A stretch of DNA of 40,269 nucleotides from an uncultured Lachnospiraceae bacterium (GTDB lineage: Bacteria; Bacillota; Clostridia; Lachnospirales; Lachnospiraceae): the NCBI GenBank assembly GCA_949743325.1, contig CATJTQ010000057.1:1-40269 (forward strand), given 5' to 3'. The notes below the pieces were generated by a model. The model made no database searches and was not told the origin of the DNA. It saw nothing but the letters and a program-made list of their open reading frames with translations. This document shows positions 1 through 8,084 of this stretch, piece by piece (position 1 is the stretch's first letter; each line of letters starts with the position of its first letter). The position numbers and the translations under genes are program-made.

Positions 1-245
1 CTGAAATACAGTATGGGAACTGGCATGAGGAAGGCGAACTTGAAAAGTACAAAGAGGTACGGACACTCATTGAAAATTTGCAGATATCTACCGTCTTTGC
101 GGCAATGGGAGCTTCAAATGCGTACCAGTTTCATGGGCAGCTGCCGAAAGATAAGAAAAAGTTATTGGCGTTTCTTGATGAAATCATAGGAAATGTCAGT
201 GAAGAAGAATTACAGCGTTATAGAAAAAGCGTCCATCATCTGTAA
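1..245 (+). CDS. Radical SAM protein, C-terminal fragment (5' end outside window)
   Basis: Eighty codons remain, read from base 3, ending with TAA at 243-245. The visible tail holds a segment reading STVFAAMGASNAYQFHG followed by a lysine-rich helix and the ending RKSVHHL. It lines up with the C-terminus of the next gene (SNFTSVTAYLP, then a helix, then EYRRNLKSLG), so the two genes look like tandem paralogues of one radical SAM family. The cluster-binding part lies outside the window, so the family call rests only on similarity to its neighbour. The next gene starts 70 bases after this stop. Substrate unknown. Confidence 0.6.
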   Translation, partial: EIQYGNWHEEGELEKYKEVRTLIENLQISTVFAAMGASNAYQFHGQLPKDKKKLLAFLDEIIGNVSEEELQRYRKSVHHL

Positions 246-314
246 ATGAAACACACTACAGGTATACATATATGCACAAAAAGCTGTGCAGACAAGAGGA
301 AAGGAGGAGCAGTT

Positions 315-1196
315 ATGCACTTTACAGGCAGAACTTGGCGACCACCGTATGAAGCTCATTCGGTCATCATACAGGCTACATCTGGCTGCACCTATAATAA
401 ATGCAAGTTTTGTAGCCTGTATAAAAACGAGTGCTTCCGAATGTCGCCCATTGAGGAATTTGAGGAGGATTTAGCAGAGCTAAAAAGTTATCAGCCAAAT
501 GCCCGAAGGATTTTCTGGACGGGAGCTAATCCATTTGCAATGAGCTATGAAAATCTTAAATTGAGGGCGTTGACAGTAAGGGACTATCTAATTAAATGTC
601 AGACAATGTCTATGTTTGCAAGTATCCGTGATATTAAAAACAAAGAGGTATGGCAGCTTAAGAAACTTAGAGCTATGGGTATTAACGGACTGAGTATCGG
701 TGTGGAAAGCGGCGATGATGAAACCCTTGCCCTTGCCGATAAAGGATATACTTCAGTGGATATTTTGGAGCAATGCAGGAAGTTGGATGAAGCGGGTATT
801 GAATACTATTTTGTTTATATGACTGGGCTTGCGGGAAAAGGTGGCGGATACCAGAATGCAAGGAATAGTGCAGAGCTATTTAGCAAGATTAATCCGTATT
901 TTGTTTCTGTGGATTCTCTCACGCTTTTCCCGGATACGGAATTATACAAAATGACACAGCAGGGTTTGTTTGTGCCTGCCGGAGAAAAAGAGCGTATCCA
1001 TGAATTGCAAATCCTTATCAATAACTTAAATATACGCACACATTTGTTTGCAAACACGGTATCTAATTTCACGTCAGTAACTGCGTACCTTCCATATGAC
1101 CGTGAAAAGGTAACAAACGAACTGCAATTTGTTTTAGATAACACAGATGAAATACAAATGCAAGAGTATAGAAGAAATTTGAAGTCTTTGGGATAA
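315..1196 (+). CDS. Radical SAM protein (COG1032-like), function unknown
   Basis: A 293-residue radical SAM enzyme, expected to bind a [4Fe-4S] cluster and cleave S-adenosylmethionine to start radical chemistry. The cluster motif is C25, C30 and C33 in GCTYNKCKFC. The spacing is CX4CX2C rather than the textbook CX3CX2C, which I recall as normal for this COG1032-like group. The core continues with WTGANPF, SIGVESGDDETL (a glycine-rich SAM-contacting strand) and a DSLTLFPDTELY segment. The ATG at 315 is chosen because AAAGGAGG lies just upstream at about 299-306; an in-frame ATG at 246 has no such site. It follows a partial paralogue. No partner enzyme or peptide substrate is visible, so the reaction is unknown. 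Confidence 0.85.
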   Translation: MHFTGRTWRPPYEAHSVIIQATSGCTYNKCKFCSLYKNECFRMSPIEEFEEDLAELKSYQPNARRIFWTGANPFAMSYENLKLRALTVRDYLIKCQTMSMFASIRDIKNKEVWQLKKLRAMGINGLSIGVESGDDETLALADKGYTSVDILEQCRKLDEAGIEYYFVYMTGLAGKGGGYQNARNSAELFSKINPYFVSVDSLTLFPDTELYKMTQQGLFVPAGEKERIHELQILINNLNIRTHLFANTVSNFTSVTAYLPYDREKVTNELQFVLDNTDEIQMQEYRRNLKSLG

Positions 1197-1287
1197 GCCT
1201 AATACTTGAAGTCATAGTCCGCCAAATAAAAAAACAGCGTTATGGTGGGCTGTATATTTGCGCCCAATTGAAATAATATTGCTTATA

Positions 1288-1315
1288 TTGATACTTTAAG
1301 CTATTATATTATCAT
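1288..1315 (+). promoter_or_regulatory. Probable sigma-A promoter of the GNAT gene
   Basis: TTGATA at 1288-1293 and TATCAT at 1310-1315, 16 bases apart, about 40 bases before the start codon. The match is moderate, in AT-rich DNA where chance matches are common. Confidence 0.35.
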
Positions 1316-1357
1316 AGATGCAAAAAAAGCGATTAGTGTGTATTTTGGAGGAACAAT

Positions 1358-1825
1358 ATGGTTAAATATGTCACTGCGACATCTGATATGGCAGATGCAA
1401 TTTACAATGTTTTACATACTACTATTAAAATGATATATCCCAATTATTATCCTAAAGAAGTAGTAGATTTTTTTTGCCGGCATCATAGTAAAGAACATAT
1501 TTTAGATGGTATATCATCTGGAAATATGGGTGTGTTAATTGATGAAAACGTTATTGTTGGAACAGGTTGTTATGATGCTAACCATATTACTGGAGTGTAT
1601 GTGCTGCCCAGTTATCAACAAAAGGGATATGGCTCATATATAATAAGTTATTTGGAAGAACAAATTATAAAAAATCATGATGCAGTTATTTTAGACGCTT
1701 CACTTTCAGCAGTTTGTTTATATGAGCGCAGAGGGTATAAGACTGTTGGTCATGGTGTTTACGAATTAGAAAATAATGTTAAGTTGGTTTACGAAATTAT
1801 GGAGAAAAAACTGAAAGTTGATTAA
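1358..1825 (+). CDS. GNAT-family N-acetyltransferase
   Basis: A 155-residue protein of the GCN5-related acetyltransferase fold, which moves an acetyl group from acetyl-CoA to an amine. The clearest feature is strand beta-4 and the acetyl-CoA pyrophosphate loop: GVYVLPSYQQKGYGSYIISYLE, with the Q-x-x-G-x-G/A-like QQKGYG around residues 87-93. The C-terminal strand ALYERRGY-like segment appears as CLYERRGYKTVGHGVYEL. The start at 1358 follows TGGAGGAAC with normal spacing. The gene stands alone between intergenic gaps, so nothing around it hints at the substrate. It could act on a drug, a small metabolite or a protein N-terminus. Confidence 0.85.
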   Translation: MVKYVTATSDMADAIYNVLHTTIKMIYPNYYPKEVVDFFCRHHSKEHILDGISSGNMGVLIDENVIVGTGCYDANHITGVYVLPSYQQKGYGSYIISYLEEQIIKNHDAVILDASLSAVCLYERRGYKTVGHGVYELENNVKLVYEIMEKKLKVD

Positions 1826-1923
1826 TTTGATAATTATATGTAAAAATAAAATAAATTATTAAAACTGTCTCATTGCATATTAATTTTATTTGGATTATTC
1901 TTTTGGGCAGGAGGTGTGTATTT

Positions 1924-2400
1924 ATGGCAAATGAAGAAAAAAAAGATTTTAATGCAATGATGAATGATAATAAGGATATGCCAAAATTTCAAACAATAAC
2001 AGATGAAAAAAGTATAGATAAGTATGGCGGAGACAAAATGTATTTTGCGCCGCCAATTGATTATGACAAAGTAATGCGGCTGGTACCGTTTGGAAAGCTG
2101 ATTACAGTAGGGACAATAAGAGAATATTTTGCCAGACAAAGCGGGGCTGATTTTACAGAACCTATTACGGCAGGAATATTTGTTTCAATTGTTGCATGGG
2201 CAAGTTTTCAGAGAGAACATGATAAAACACCTTATTGGAGAACTTTGAAGGCAAATGGAGAGTTAAATGCAAAATATCCGGGAAGTGTTGAAGCGCAGAA
2301 GAAAATGCTTGAAAAAGAGGGTCATATAATTATAAAAAAAGGCAGAAAGAACTTTAGGTATTATGTTAAAGATTATGAGAGTGTACTTTATACTTTATAA
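1924..2400 (+). CDS. MGMT-family alkyltransferase-like DNA-binding protein
   Basis: A 158-residue protein with the DNA-binding domain of the O6-alkylguanine-DNA alkyltransferase family (PF01035): YDKVMRLVPFGKLITVGTI matches the 'IPxGkvttYgdia' segment, and the tail AQKKMLEKEGHIIIKKG matches the 'LLxxEG' end. The catalytic PCHR motif is absent; the equivalent place reads TPYWRTLK, so no methyl-accepting cysteine is present. Such alkyltransferase-like (ATL) proteins can flag O6-alkylguanine for nucleotide excision repair instead of reversing it. About 40 extra N-terminal residues are acidic and probably flexible. ATG at 1924 is chosen because GGCAGGAGGTG lies just upstream; an in-frame start 17 codons earlier lacks a ribosome site. 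The family call is fairly firm; the ATL role is inferred. Confidence 0.7.
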   Translation: MANEEKKDFNAMMNDNKDMPKFQTITDEKSIDKYGGDKMYFAPPIDYDKVMRLVPFGKLITVGTIREYFARQSGADFTEPITAGIFVSIVAWASFQREHDKTPYWRTLKANGELNAKYPGSVEAQKKMLEKEGHIIIKKGRKNFRYYVKDYESVLYTL

Positions 2401-2479
2401 GATATATAATTTGGAAAAGTCTATTACTTTATAATATGAGATTGATACTAACTTTCAGATAATAGGTATATTATATAAA

Positions 2480-3046
2480 TTGTGCAGCGATATGAACATT
2501 ATAAATAATCTTCCAGAGTATGTGAGGCCTAAAAATGTTGGATTAATGTTTTTTAGCATGGAACCAGAGAAATTTTTTCCTTATACTCAAATAGATGTTG
2601 TCCAGTTTCCAGAAGGGCTGGGAGGCAACGATATTATAGAAAATACATTTAAAGGGCCAATTCATCAGCAGTTAAGGGATGCTCTACAATTTATTAGAAA
2701 TACAATTATTACAGAAAAGGTCGTTAAGTATCCAGATAGGGCAGAAGCAGATCGTTCTGTGACACAAGAAGGATTGAAGACATATCGTGTATCAAATCGT
2801 AGGTATAGGAATCGAAGAATTGGTGATTTTTTGAAAGAGCTACATTTAACAGAAGGTAGAAATACCGGATTTAAGAAAATATTGAATGCTCTTGAAGATA
2901 ATGGATCTCCAAAACCAGAATTTGAGACAGATGATGACCATAGTTATTTTATATCAAGGTTGTTTGTGCATAAGGAATTACAAGAAGCCAATGTACTATC
3001 AAGAGAAGGATCTAATAGAAGTGGAAGATGGATAGTTAGAAAATAG
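2480..3046 (+). pseudogene. Degraded Schlafen/AlbA-type ATP-binding protein gene
   Basis: The frame encodes pieces of the AlbA_2 plus RecG-like/AAA_4 ATP-binding family, usually 450-550 residues; only 188 remain. Residues 1-90 match the middle of the family (RPKNVGLMFFSMEP, FPEGLGGNDIIENTFKGP, VVKYPDRAEADR). Residues 93-165 match the late part (TYRVSNRRYRNRRIGDFLKEL, LTEGRNTGFKKILNALEDNGSP). Family members have about 60 residues between these parts, including the ATP-binding FNYPYAAIEEALSNAVYH-like segment; here it is gone. The junction lies near 2750-2762, at a DRS that also occurs in the usual 'PGPDRS' segment. The N-terminal AlbA DNA-binding domain is also missing, the only start is TTG, and there is no good ribosome site. 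Confidence 0.8.
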
Positions 3047-3078
3047 AAAAACAAGCTGAAGTTGGTGAGGTAAAAGGT

Positions 3079-3645
3079 ATGAATAAGGATTTATCTGAAA
3101 TGACATTAGAAGAATTATGGGATTTGTTTCCCATATTCCTTATAAATCATAGTGATAAGTGGGATCAATATTATGCTGAAATGGAATTTTTTTTGAAAAA
3201 TATATTGTCCGATTGTATGATTGTCAGAATAAGTCATATTGGGAGTACTGCTATAAATGGGATATGCTCAAAAAATATTGTGGATATACTTTTAGAGATT
3301 GACAGCGATGAGGATATTGAAAAAGTTGCAACGCTGACAATGAATAATGGTTTTATCCTTATGTCATCTAGTCCTACAAGAATTTCATTAAATATGGGTT
3401 ATACGTCAAATGGGTTTGCTGAAAAGGTATACCATTTGCATATTCGTTATCATGGCGATAATGATGAGTTGTATTTTAGGGATTATCTAAATGAACATCC
3501 TGATGTTGCCAAAGATTATGAGAAGATGAAGCTTAGCTTATGTAAGAAATATGAACATAATAGGGATGCATATACGTCTGCAAAGTCTGCTTTTGTACAT
3601 AAATGGACAATTGAAGCTAAGAAAGTTTACATAGATAGATTTTAA
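3079..3645 (+). CDS. GrpB family protein (nucleotidyltransferase-like)
   Basis: A 188-residue member of the GrpB/UPF0157 family, which has a minimal nucleotidyltransferase fold. The signature is HIGSTAINGICSKNIVDILLEI at about residues 54-75, where GS and the D of VDI match the family's GSTAVPGLxAKPIIDI motif. The conserved HLHIR and YLNEHPDVAKDYEKMKLSL segments follow. Family members occur alone or fused to CoaE, and their biochemical role is not settled. The start follows a GAGGTAAAAGG site. It is 33 bases downstream of the broken ATP-binding gene and reads in the same direction; no functional link is apparent. Confidence 0.85.
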   Translation: MNKDLSEMTLEELWDLFPIFLINHSDKWDQYYAEMEFFLKNILSDCMIVRISHIGSTAINGICSKNIVDILLEIDSDEDIEKVATLTMNNGFILMSSSPTRISLNMGYTSNGFAEKVYHLHIRYHGDNDELYFRDYLNEHPDVAKDYEKMKLSLCKKYEHNRDAYTSAKSAFVHKWTIEAKKVYIDRF

Positions 3646-3882
3646 AAAGTAATAACAAATTAATTGACAAATAAGTAGTTTGTATATAAAAGCATATTGA
3701 ATACAGTTCTGCATTATGAAATTATTATAGGAAATAATATGATTGTAGAAAAAAGATTATGATTAGATTAATATAAAATTTATTTTATCATTGATGATTT
3801 CACATGTCAGTAGTATAATATCAATGTTTAAAATATTGATATATAAAATTAAAAAAAATAAATCTTTATTAGGAGGTAATAT

Positions 3883-4233
3883 ATGCTATTTATACAATAT
3901 CCGAAGTGTTCCACATGTAAGAAAGCAAAAAAATGGTTGGATGAACAAGAGATTAAATATAGTGAACGGCATATCGTGGATGATAATCCAACATACGATG
4001 AATTAAAGAAATGGCATAATATAAGTGGTCAGCCGCTTAAGAAATTTTTTAATACCAGCGGTATGATTTACAGGGATATGAAACTAAAGGACAAGCTGCC
4101 CGAAATGAGTGAAGAAGAACAGTTAAAGCTGCTTGCTACTAATGGAATGCTTGTAAAACGTCCGCTTATAGTAAAAGATGATCTGGTGCTTATTGGATTT
4201 AAAGAGACAGAGTGGTCAGAAAAGTTATTGTAG
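3883..4233 (+). CDS. ArsC/Spx-family thioredoxin-fold protein
   Basis: A 116-residue protein of the ArsC/Spx superfamily (arsenate reductase related). It opens with YPKCSTCKKAKKWLDE, a CXXC redox pair at C10 and C13, followed by the family's long helical insert (EIKYSERHIVDDNPTYDELKKW) and the KRPLIVKDDLVLIGFKE end, matching the 'RPi...g..lvGf' C-terminal segment. A CXXC active site is typical of Spx and of the YffB/Spx-like reductases of Firmicutes. The RNA polymerase contact residues of true Spx cannot be verified by eye, so reductase versus transcription regulator stays open. No ars genes lie nearby. AGGAGG sits 6 bases before the start codon. Confidence 0.85.
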   Translation: MLFIQYPKCSTCKKAKKWLDEQEIKYSERHIVDDNPTYDELKKWHNISGQPLKKFFNTSGMIYRDMKLKDKLPEMSEEEQLKLLATNGMLVKRPLIVKDDLVLIGFKETEWSEKLL

Positions 4234-4273
4234 TAAAGTGATAAAAATTAAACAGATAATTTTGATTTGGTAT

Positions 4274-4314
4274 AAAAAACGCAAAAGCTTTCAGATCTGA
4301 ATTCTGAAAGCTTT
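4274..4314 (-). terminator. Rho-independent terminator for the minus-strand gene
   Basis: An 11-base perfect stem (4284-4294 with 4304-4314, AAAGCTTTCAG) and a 9-base loop. On the minus strand it is followed by six T residues (A run at 4274-4279). It lies between convergent genes and may weakly serve the plus-strand gene as well. Confidence 0.8.
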
Positions 4315-4322
4315 GCTTATAT

Positions 4323-4796
4323 TTAGCATAGAACTATAATTCTTCTAGGCGTTGTCTGTGGGGGTATACTTCTTGTAGTTGTAGTATAAAATACGAGAAG
4401 CACCTGATTTTCAGGACGACAGTTGAAATTTTGTCCGTTTGCAGTTCTTATATCCGTATTTCTGTTGATATTTAACTGCAAAGACTGATCTTGAGCAATA
4501 AGATTTCTGTTGAAGAAATTTAACATTACTTGTTCGTTTCTGTTTCTAATAGCAATAATTTTAGCTTGATATTGTGGTGGGAAAATTAAAGGAACCGGTA
4601 AACTGCTGTCATAATATACAGTAACTTCCATGCCCGGACGTAGTTGGCGGTTGTCAACTACCATTGTTTCAGGATTTACAATAAAGTTTACAATTCCATT
4701 GTCTACAAGCAGAACTACTGTTTGACTGCAGCAGTCACTCCCGCTTGGAATGTTAAAAATTGTGCCTGTAATTGGTACGAAGGTTGAATATGCCAT
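4323..4796 (-). CDS. Conserved protein of unknown function
   Basis: A 157-residue soluble-looking protein with no signal peptide or membrane segment. It starts MAYSTFVPITGTIFNI and contains a paired cysteine (DCCSQTV), NFIVNPETMVVDNRQLRPGMEVTVYYDSSLP and PVPLIFPPQYQAKIIAI. The alternating beta pattern and the 'pG..V.vyyd' stretch suggest a small beta-barrel (OB-like) fold. The asparagine/arginine-rich second half (RNRNEQ, NFFNRN, NINRNT) is unusual. I recall similar proteins in Lachnospiraceae and related Firmicutes without an assigned role. An AAAGG site precedes the ATG at 4796 on the minus strand. It is monocistronic, with its own terminator. Confidence 0.7.
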   Translation of the reverse strand: MAYSTFVPITGTIFNIPSGSDCCSQTVVLLVDNGIVNFIVNPETMVVDNRQLRPGMEVTVYYDSSLPVPLIFPPQYQAKIIAIRNRNEQVMLNFFNRNLIAQDQSLQLNINRNTDIRTANGQNFNCRPENQVLLVFYTTTTRSIPPQTTPRRIIVLC

Positions 4797-5087
4797 AAAA
4801 GAACCTTTTTTTCTTTATGTTATGTTTTATAGAGAAAAATGGTTACATTTCTTTAATTCTTTTTATTATACTATTTTGCAGGTAATAAGGATAAAAGCCT
4901 TGTTCACATAAATTGTGAGTTAATGGCATTATTTAATTGTGTTTTCCATTCTTCGCGGTTAGTTACATTTATGGGCTATAGTATTAATTACAGAATTGTT
5001 TCAAAGAATTAAAATGGCGTGTCGCTTAAAGAAATATGAACATAAAACTAAGTGTTACAAAAGTTTTGTAGGAAAGAGGTTTTAGCA

Positions 5088-5864
5088 TTGAGTCAATTTA
5101 ATATGTGGAATTCAGAAATTTACAATCGTTTTGGCAAAGAGAGAATACAGCCATCTATTGATTTGGTAAATAGAATTAGAGGTAAAAGGTTTAATAGGAT
5201 TTTAGATGTGGGGTGCGGTACCGGAATGAGTACGGCGCCTCTTGTATCTGAATGGAAAGATGCAGAAATAATCGGTTTGGATTTATCTGATAACATGCTA
5301 AAGGCAGCAAAAGAACTTTTGCCTTCAGTAAAATTTATTCAGAAGGATTGCAGTCAGCCCCTTTTAAACATGGGAATGTTTGATTTAATATTTTCCAATG
5401 CTTTTATACAATGGCTGCACAATCAGGAAGATTTTATAAGCAATTCTTTTTTAATGTTGAATAAAGAAGGAATTTTTGCGTCACAGATTCCGTTATTTGA
5501 GGAAATGCCAGCTTATAACTGCATTTTAGAAGCTGCAAAAATATTTTCGGATAAATTTAAAAATATAGAAAAAGATAATTTTGTGTTGCATTCTGCGTCT
5601 GAATATTATGATATAATATCAAAATTTACTGATAATGTGGAGATTTGGATAACAGATTATTGTCATCAGATGGATAGACATAAAAATATACTTGAATTTT
5701 TAAGCGGTACAGCATTAATACCTTATATGAAAAGATTAGATGAAGATGAACAGAAATTATTCTTAAACAATATATTAGATAACTTAGAGAGTAGTTATCG
5801 TTGTCAGGCAAACGGAAAACTATTATTTCCATTTAAGAGATTTTTTGTTGTTGCACAAAAGTAA
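5088..5864 (+). CDS. SAM-dependent methyltransferase, trans-aconitate methyltransferase-like
   Basis: A class I Rossmann-fold methyltransferase of about 258 residues. Motif I is ILDVGCGTGMSTAPL (about residues 44-58), the acidic end of strand 2 is IIGLDLSDNML, and the post-I motifs are KFIQKDCSQPL and FDLIFSNAFIQWLHN. The FSNAxxQW stretch and the overall layout resemble Tam, trans-aconitate 2-methyltransferase. The substrate is not proven, because the same architecture is used for many small acids. I choose TTG at 5088: AAAGAGG lies at a good distance upstream and the protein then starts SQFNMWNSEIYNRFG, matching the family N-terminus. An in-frame ATG at 5052 has no ribosome site. Monocistronic, after a 291-base gap in which I see no gene. 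Confidence 0.75.
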   Translation: MSQFNMWNSEIYNRFGKERIQPSIDLVNRIRGKRFNRILDVGCGTGMSTAPLVSEWKDAEIIGLDLSDNMLKAAKELLPSVKFIQKDCSQPLLNMGMFDLIFSNAFIQWLHNQEDFISNSFLMLNKEGIFASQIPLFEEMPAYNCILEAAKIFSDKFKNIEKDNFVLHSASEYYDIISKFTDNVEIWITDYCHQMDRHKNILEFLSGTALIPYMKRLDEDEQKLFLNNILDNLESSYRCQANGKLLFPFKRFFVVAQK

Positions 5865-6045
5865 GAATAAGCGAATTAGTTATAATATTTTTATTTGTTT
5901 ATATTTCTTATGAATAGTTAATATAATTTAGATTTAAATAATAAAAACATATTATCTGTTTTTATATGTTGATTAATGTGTTTAAAATGGCTATAATATA
6001 AATATAATTACGATAAATCTGTTAATGGAAAAGGAGGAGATAATT

Positions 6046-7203
6046 ATGAAGCTGTTAAAATTAGTGATGGAAGGTTTGCCTAATTTTAAAGATCAACTTG
6101 AAATAGATTTTATTGCTAATCAAAGAGTTAATGATAATGATAAAGAGCATCTTTGTAATTTATTTTCTAATGTGTTTGTAAACAAAGTAATTGCGTTTGT
6201 TGGAATTAATGCATCAGGCAAGACAACGATTTTGAAAGCAATTACATTTGCGCTTAAATTATTAAATAATGAATCTATAAATAATATTCAGACAAAGGAG
6301 ATTCTTAGTGATTTAAAGATTAATAATACTTGTATAATTACAGCATATTTTTATCATGAAGGATTTGTGCATAAATTACAAACCCATATTATAAAAAAAG
6401 TAAATTCGTTAGAAAAAAGTGAAAAATTTTTAATTTCAGACGAAAAATTATGGTCTAAAGAAAGCAAAAAAGTTAAGGCGAAAAAACATTTATTTGATTT
6501 TAAAAAAAGTGATTTGAAGGTAAAAAGAAACCAAGATGAGCAATATTTAATGGAAGATGTTAGTATTATGATAGCACTTAATAAAAAAAATAATATGGAT
6601 TTTTTTGTTCGTGATATGCTTGTTTGGACCGATCATAACATGTTAAGTGTTTTAGCAGAGTTTCCGAAAGAACTTTTAACATTCTTAGATCCGAGTATAG
6701 AATACCTGGAGTGTATTGAGAAGGATAAAGAATTTGATATTAAATTAAAATTTTATGGAAAAGAAGAAATAGTTATTAATAATCCTATTTCAGTTGAAAA
6801 ATATCTTTCATCAGGAACTGTAAAAGGATTAAGTGTATTTATGAATGCTCTAATTTCATTTTTTGAGGGAGGATATTTGATAATTGATGAGATTGAAAAC
6901 CATTTTAACAGAGAGATCGTAGCCACTTTACTTAGGTTCTTTATGGATAAGAGAGTAAACAAAAATGGTGCCACTATTTTATTTTCTACTCATTATTCTG
7001 ATTTATTAGATGAATTTGACAGAAATGATTGTATTTATATTGTTAGAAATAGAGAGGGAATTAATGCGGAGAATTTATCAAGAGTATTAAAACGAAATGA
7101 TATTAAAAAGAGTGAAGTATATGATAGTGATTATTTAGTAGGTACAGTGCCATCATATGAAGCTTATCTGGCGTTAAAAAAAGTATTGATAAGTTTTGAG
7201 TAA
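6046..7203 (+). CDS. AAA/ABC-type ATPase, putative phage-defence component
   Basis: A 385-residue ATPase of the AAA_15/AAA_21 (OLD/AbiL-like) type. The P-loop GINASGKTT lies at about residues 51-59, and a long variable, lysine-rich insert occupies about 110-180. An ABC-signature-like YLSSGTVKGL, Walker B YLIIDEIENHF and switch histidine FSTHYSDLLDEF follow in the order expected of SMC-like/ABC ATPases that dimerise head to tail. AAAGGAGG before the ATG at 6046 decides the start. The next gene begins 14 bases after this stop and looks like a TOPRIM-type partner, so the two likely form one operon. The gene is markedly AT-rich (many AAA, ATT and TTA codons), suggesting transfer. The defence role is inferred from the pairing only. 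Confidence 0.7.
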   Translation: MKLLKLVMEGLPNFKDQLEIDFIANQRVNDNDKEHLCNLFSNVFVNKVIAFVGINASGKTTILKAITFALKLLNNESINNIQTKEILSDLKINNTCIITAYFYHEGFVHKLQTHIIKKVNSLEKSEKFLISDEKLWSKESKKVKAKKHLFDFKKSDLKVKRNQDEQYLMEDVSIMIALNKKNNMDFFVRDMLVWTDHNMLSVLAEFPKELLTFLDPSIEYLECIEKDKEFDIKLKFYGKEEIVINNPISVEKYLSSGTVKGLSVFMNALISFFEGGYLIIDEIENHFNREIVATLLRFFMDKRVNKNGATILFSTHYSDLLDEFDRNDCIYIVRNREGINAENLSRVLKRNDIKKSEVYDSDYLVGTVPSYEAYLALKKVLISFE

Positions 7204-7217
7204 TGGAGGTATTGAGG

Positions 7218-7745
7218 ATGGGGAAATATATTGCATGTATTTGTGAAGGTGGTGCTGAACGAGCAATATTAGATATTTTGCTTGATAATAAAAAATTAAT
7301 ATTTTCACGTGAAGATTTGATAGATGAACAAGTGTTAAGATGTAGAAATGGTAGAGAGTTTGAAGAACGATATTTAAGAAAACGTTATTCGGACAAAATT
7401 ACTGTTTATTTTGTACATGATTCAAGGAGTGAAAAGTTTAATTTAAGTAAGGCTTATAAGCATAAAGTTGATATAAAAAATGTTATAACTGCTCCAGAAA
7501 TAGAAAAACTTATAATTTGTAAAGAGGGGTGGTATAAAAATTATGAAAAAGAGTCAAGAAAAAATCCTAAATTAAAACCAAGTAGTTATTGTAAATCAAA
7601 ATTGAAAGTAAAAACAATTAAAAGTTATTCTTTTGTTGAAGAATATTTTTCAGATATTGAAGTATTAGTTAATTCATTGCATGAATATCAAAGAATTTCA
7701 AAGGTTCGTGTAAATGAGTTGTCAATATGGAATCTGTTAAAGTAA
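7218..7745 (+). CDS. Small TOPRIM-like protein paired with the ATPase
   Basis: A 175-residue protein. The start YIACICEGGAERAILDILL has the hydrophobic strand plus conserved glutamate (CEGxxE) of TOPRIM/RloB-type domains. ITVYFVHDSRSEKF could carry the DxD-type metal site in altered form (HDSR). NVITAPEIEKLIICKEGWYKNYEKE, then KPSSYCKSKLKVKTIKSYSFVEEYF, form a lysine-rich second half of the kind I have seen in ATPase-linked nuclease partners. GGAGGT 7 bases before the ATG at 7218 decides the start. By analogy with OLD, AbiL and PARIS systems it may be a metal-dependent nuclease controlled by the ATPase. The catalytic aspartates are not clear-cut, so it may also be a divergent or inactive relative. 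Confidence 0.5.
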   Translation: MGKYIACICEGGAERAILDILLDNKKLIFSREDLIDEQVLRCRNGREFEERYLRKRYSDKITVYFVHDSRSEKFNLSKAYKHKVDIKNVITAPEIEKLIICKEGWYKNYEKESRKNPKLKPSSYCKSKLKVKTIKSYSFVEEYFSDIEVLVNSLHEYQRISKVRVNELSIWNLLK

Positions 7746-7827
7746 TTAGTATTTTTTACTTAAGTCTGTTATTAATTAAAGATAAAGTTCAAAAAAATAA
7801 AAAGTATAAAATATACACAATAAAAAT

Positions 7828-7853
7828 GACGAGGCCTAAGCTTTGTCTTTTTT
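7828..7853 (+). terminator. Terminator of the ATPase/TOPRIM operon
   Basis: A 7-base-pair stem (GACGAGG with CTTTGTC, two G-U pairs), a 6-base loop and then six T residues. It lies 82 bases after the stop codon of the second gene. Confidence 0.65.
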
Positions 7854-8084
7854 ATATTCTTTCAACTAACATTGGCAATTTTAACAACTATAGTATAATT
7901 ATCAGGCATAAGAAGCTATCCGATATAAGTATTTGTTATTTATATAAGACGTTGTTATACTTTAGTTGCTTTAAGCAGTTTATTTTTGGTTGTCAACAGT
8001 TGCGGACAATCCTGTATTTCAGAGCTTGAGAGATAAAATTTTGTTAGTTAATAGTAAAATTAATACTTGAAAAAGGAGACTGGT
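7854..8084 (+). other. Intergenic region with no gene seen
   Basis: About 230 bases without a convincing coding frame or repeat. A 100-codon open frame spanning part of it overlaps the preceding gene and terminator and has non-protein-like composition. The end of the region holds the AAGGAG ribosome site (8073-8078) of the next small gene. Confidence 0.5.

Noticed and set aside
4905-4975. Minus-strand stretch reading NVTNREEWKTQLNNAINSQF that looks protein-like
   Set aside because: Only about 22 codons between stops with no start or ribosome site; could be a relic but cannot be supported.
7727-8029. 100-codon open frame after the TOPRIM-like gene
   Set aside because: Runs through the terminator at 7828-7853, overlaps the preceding gene, and its composition is not protein-like.
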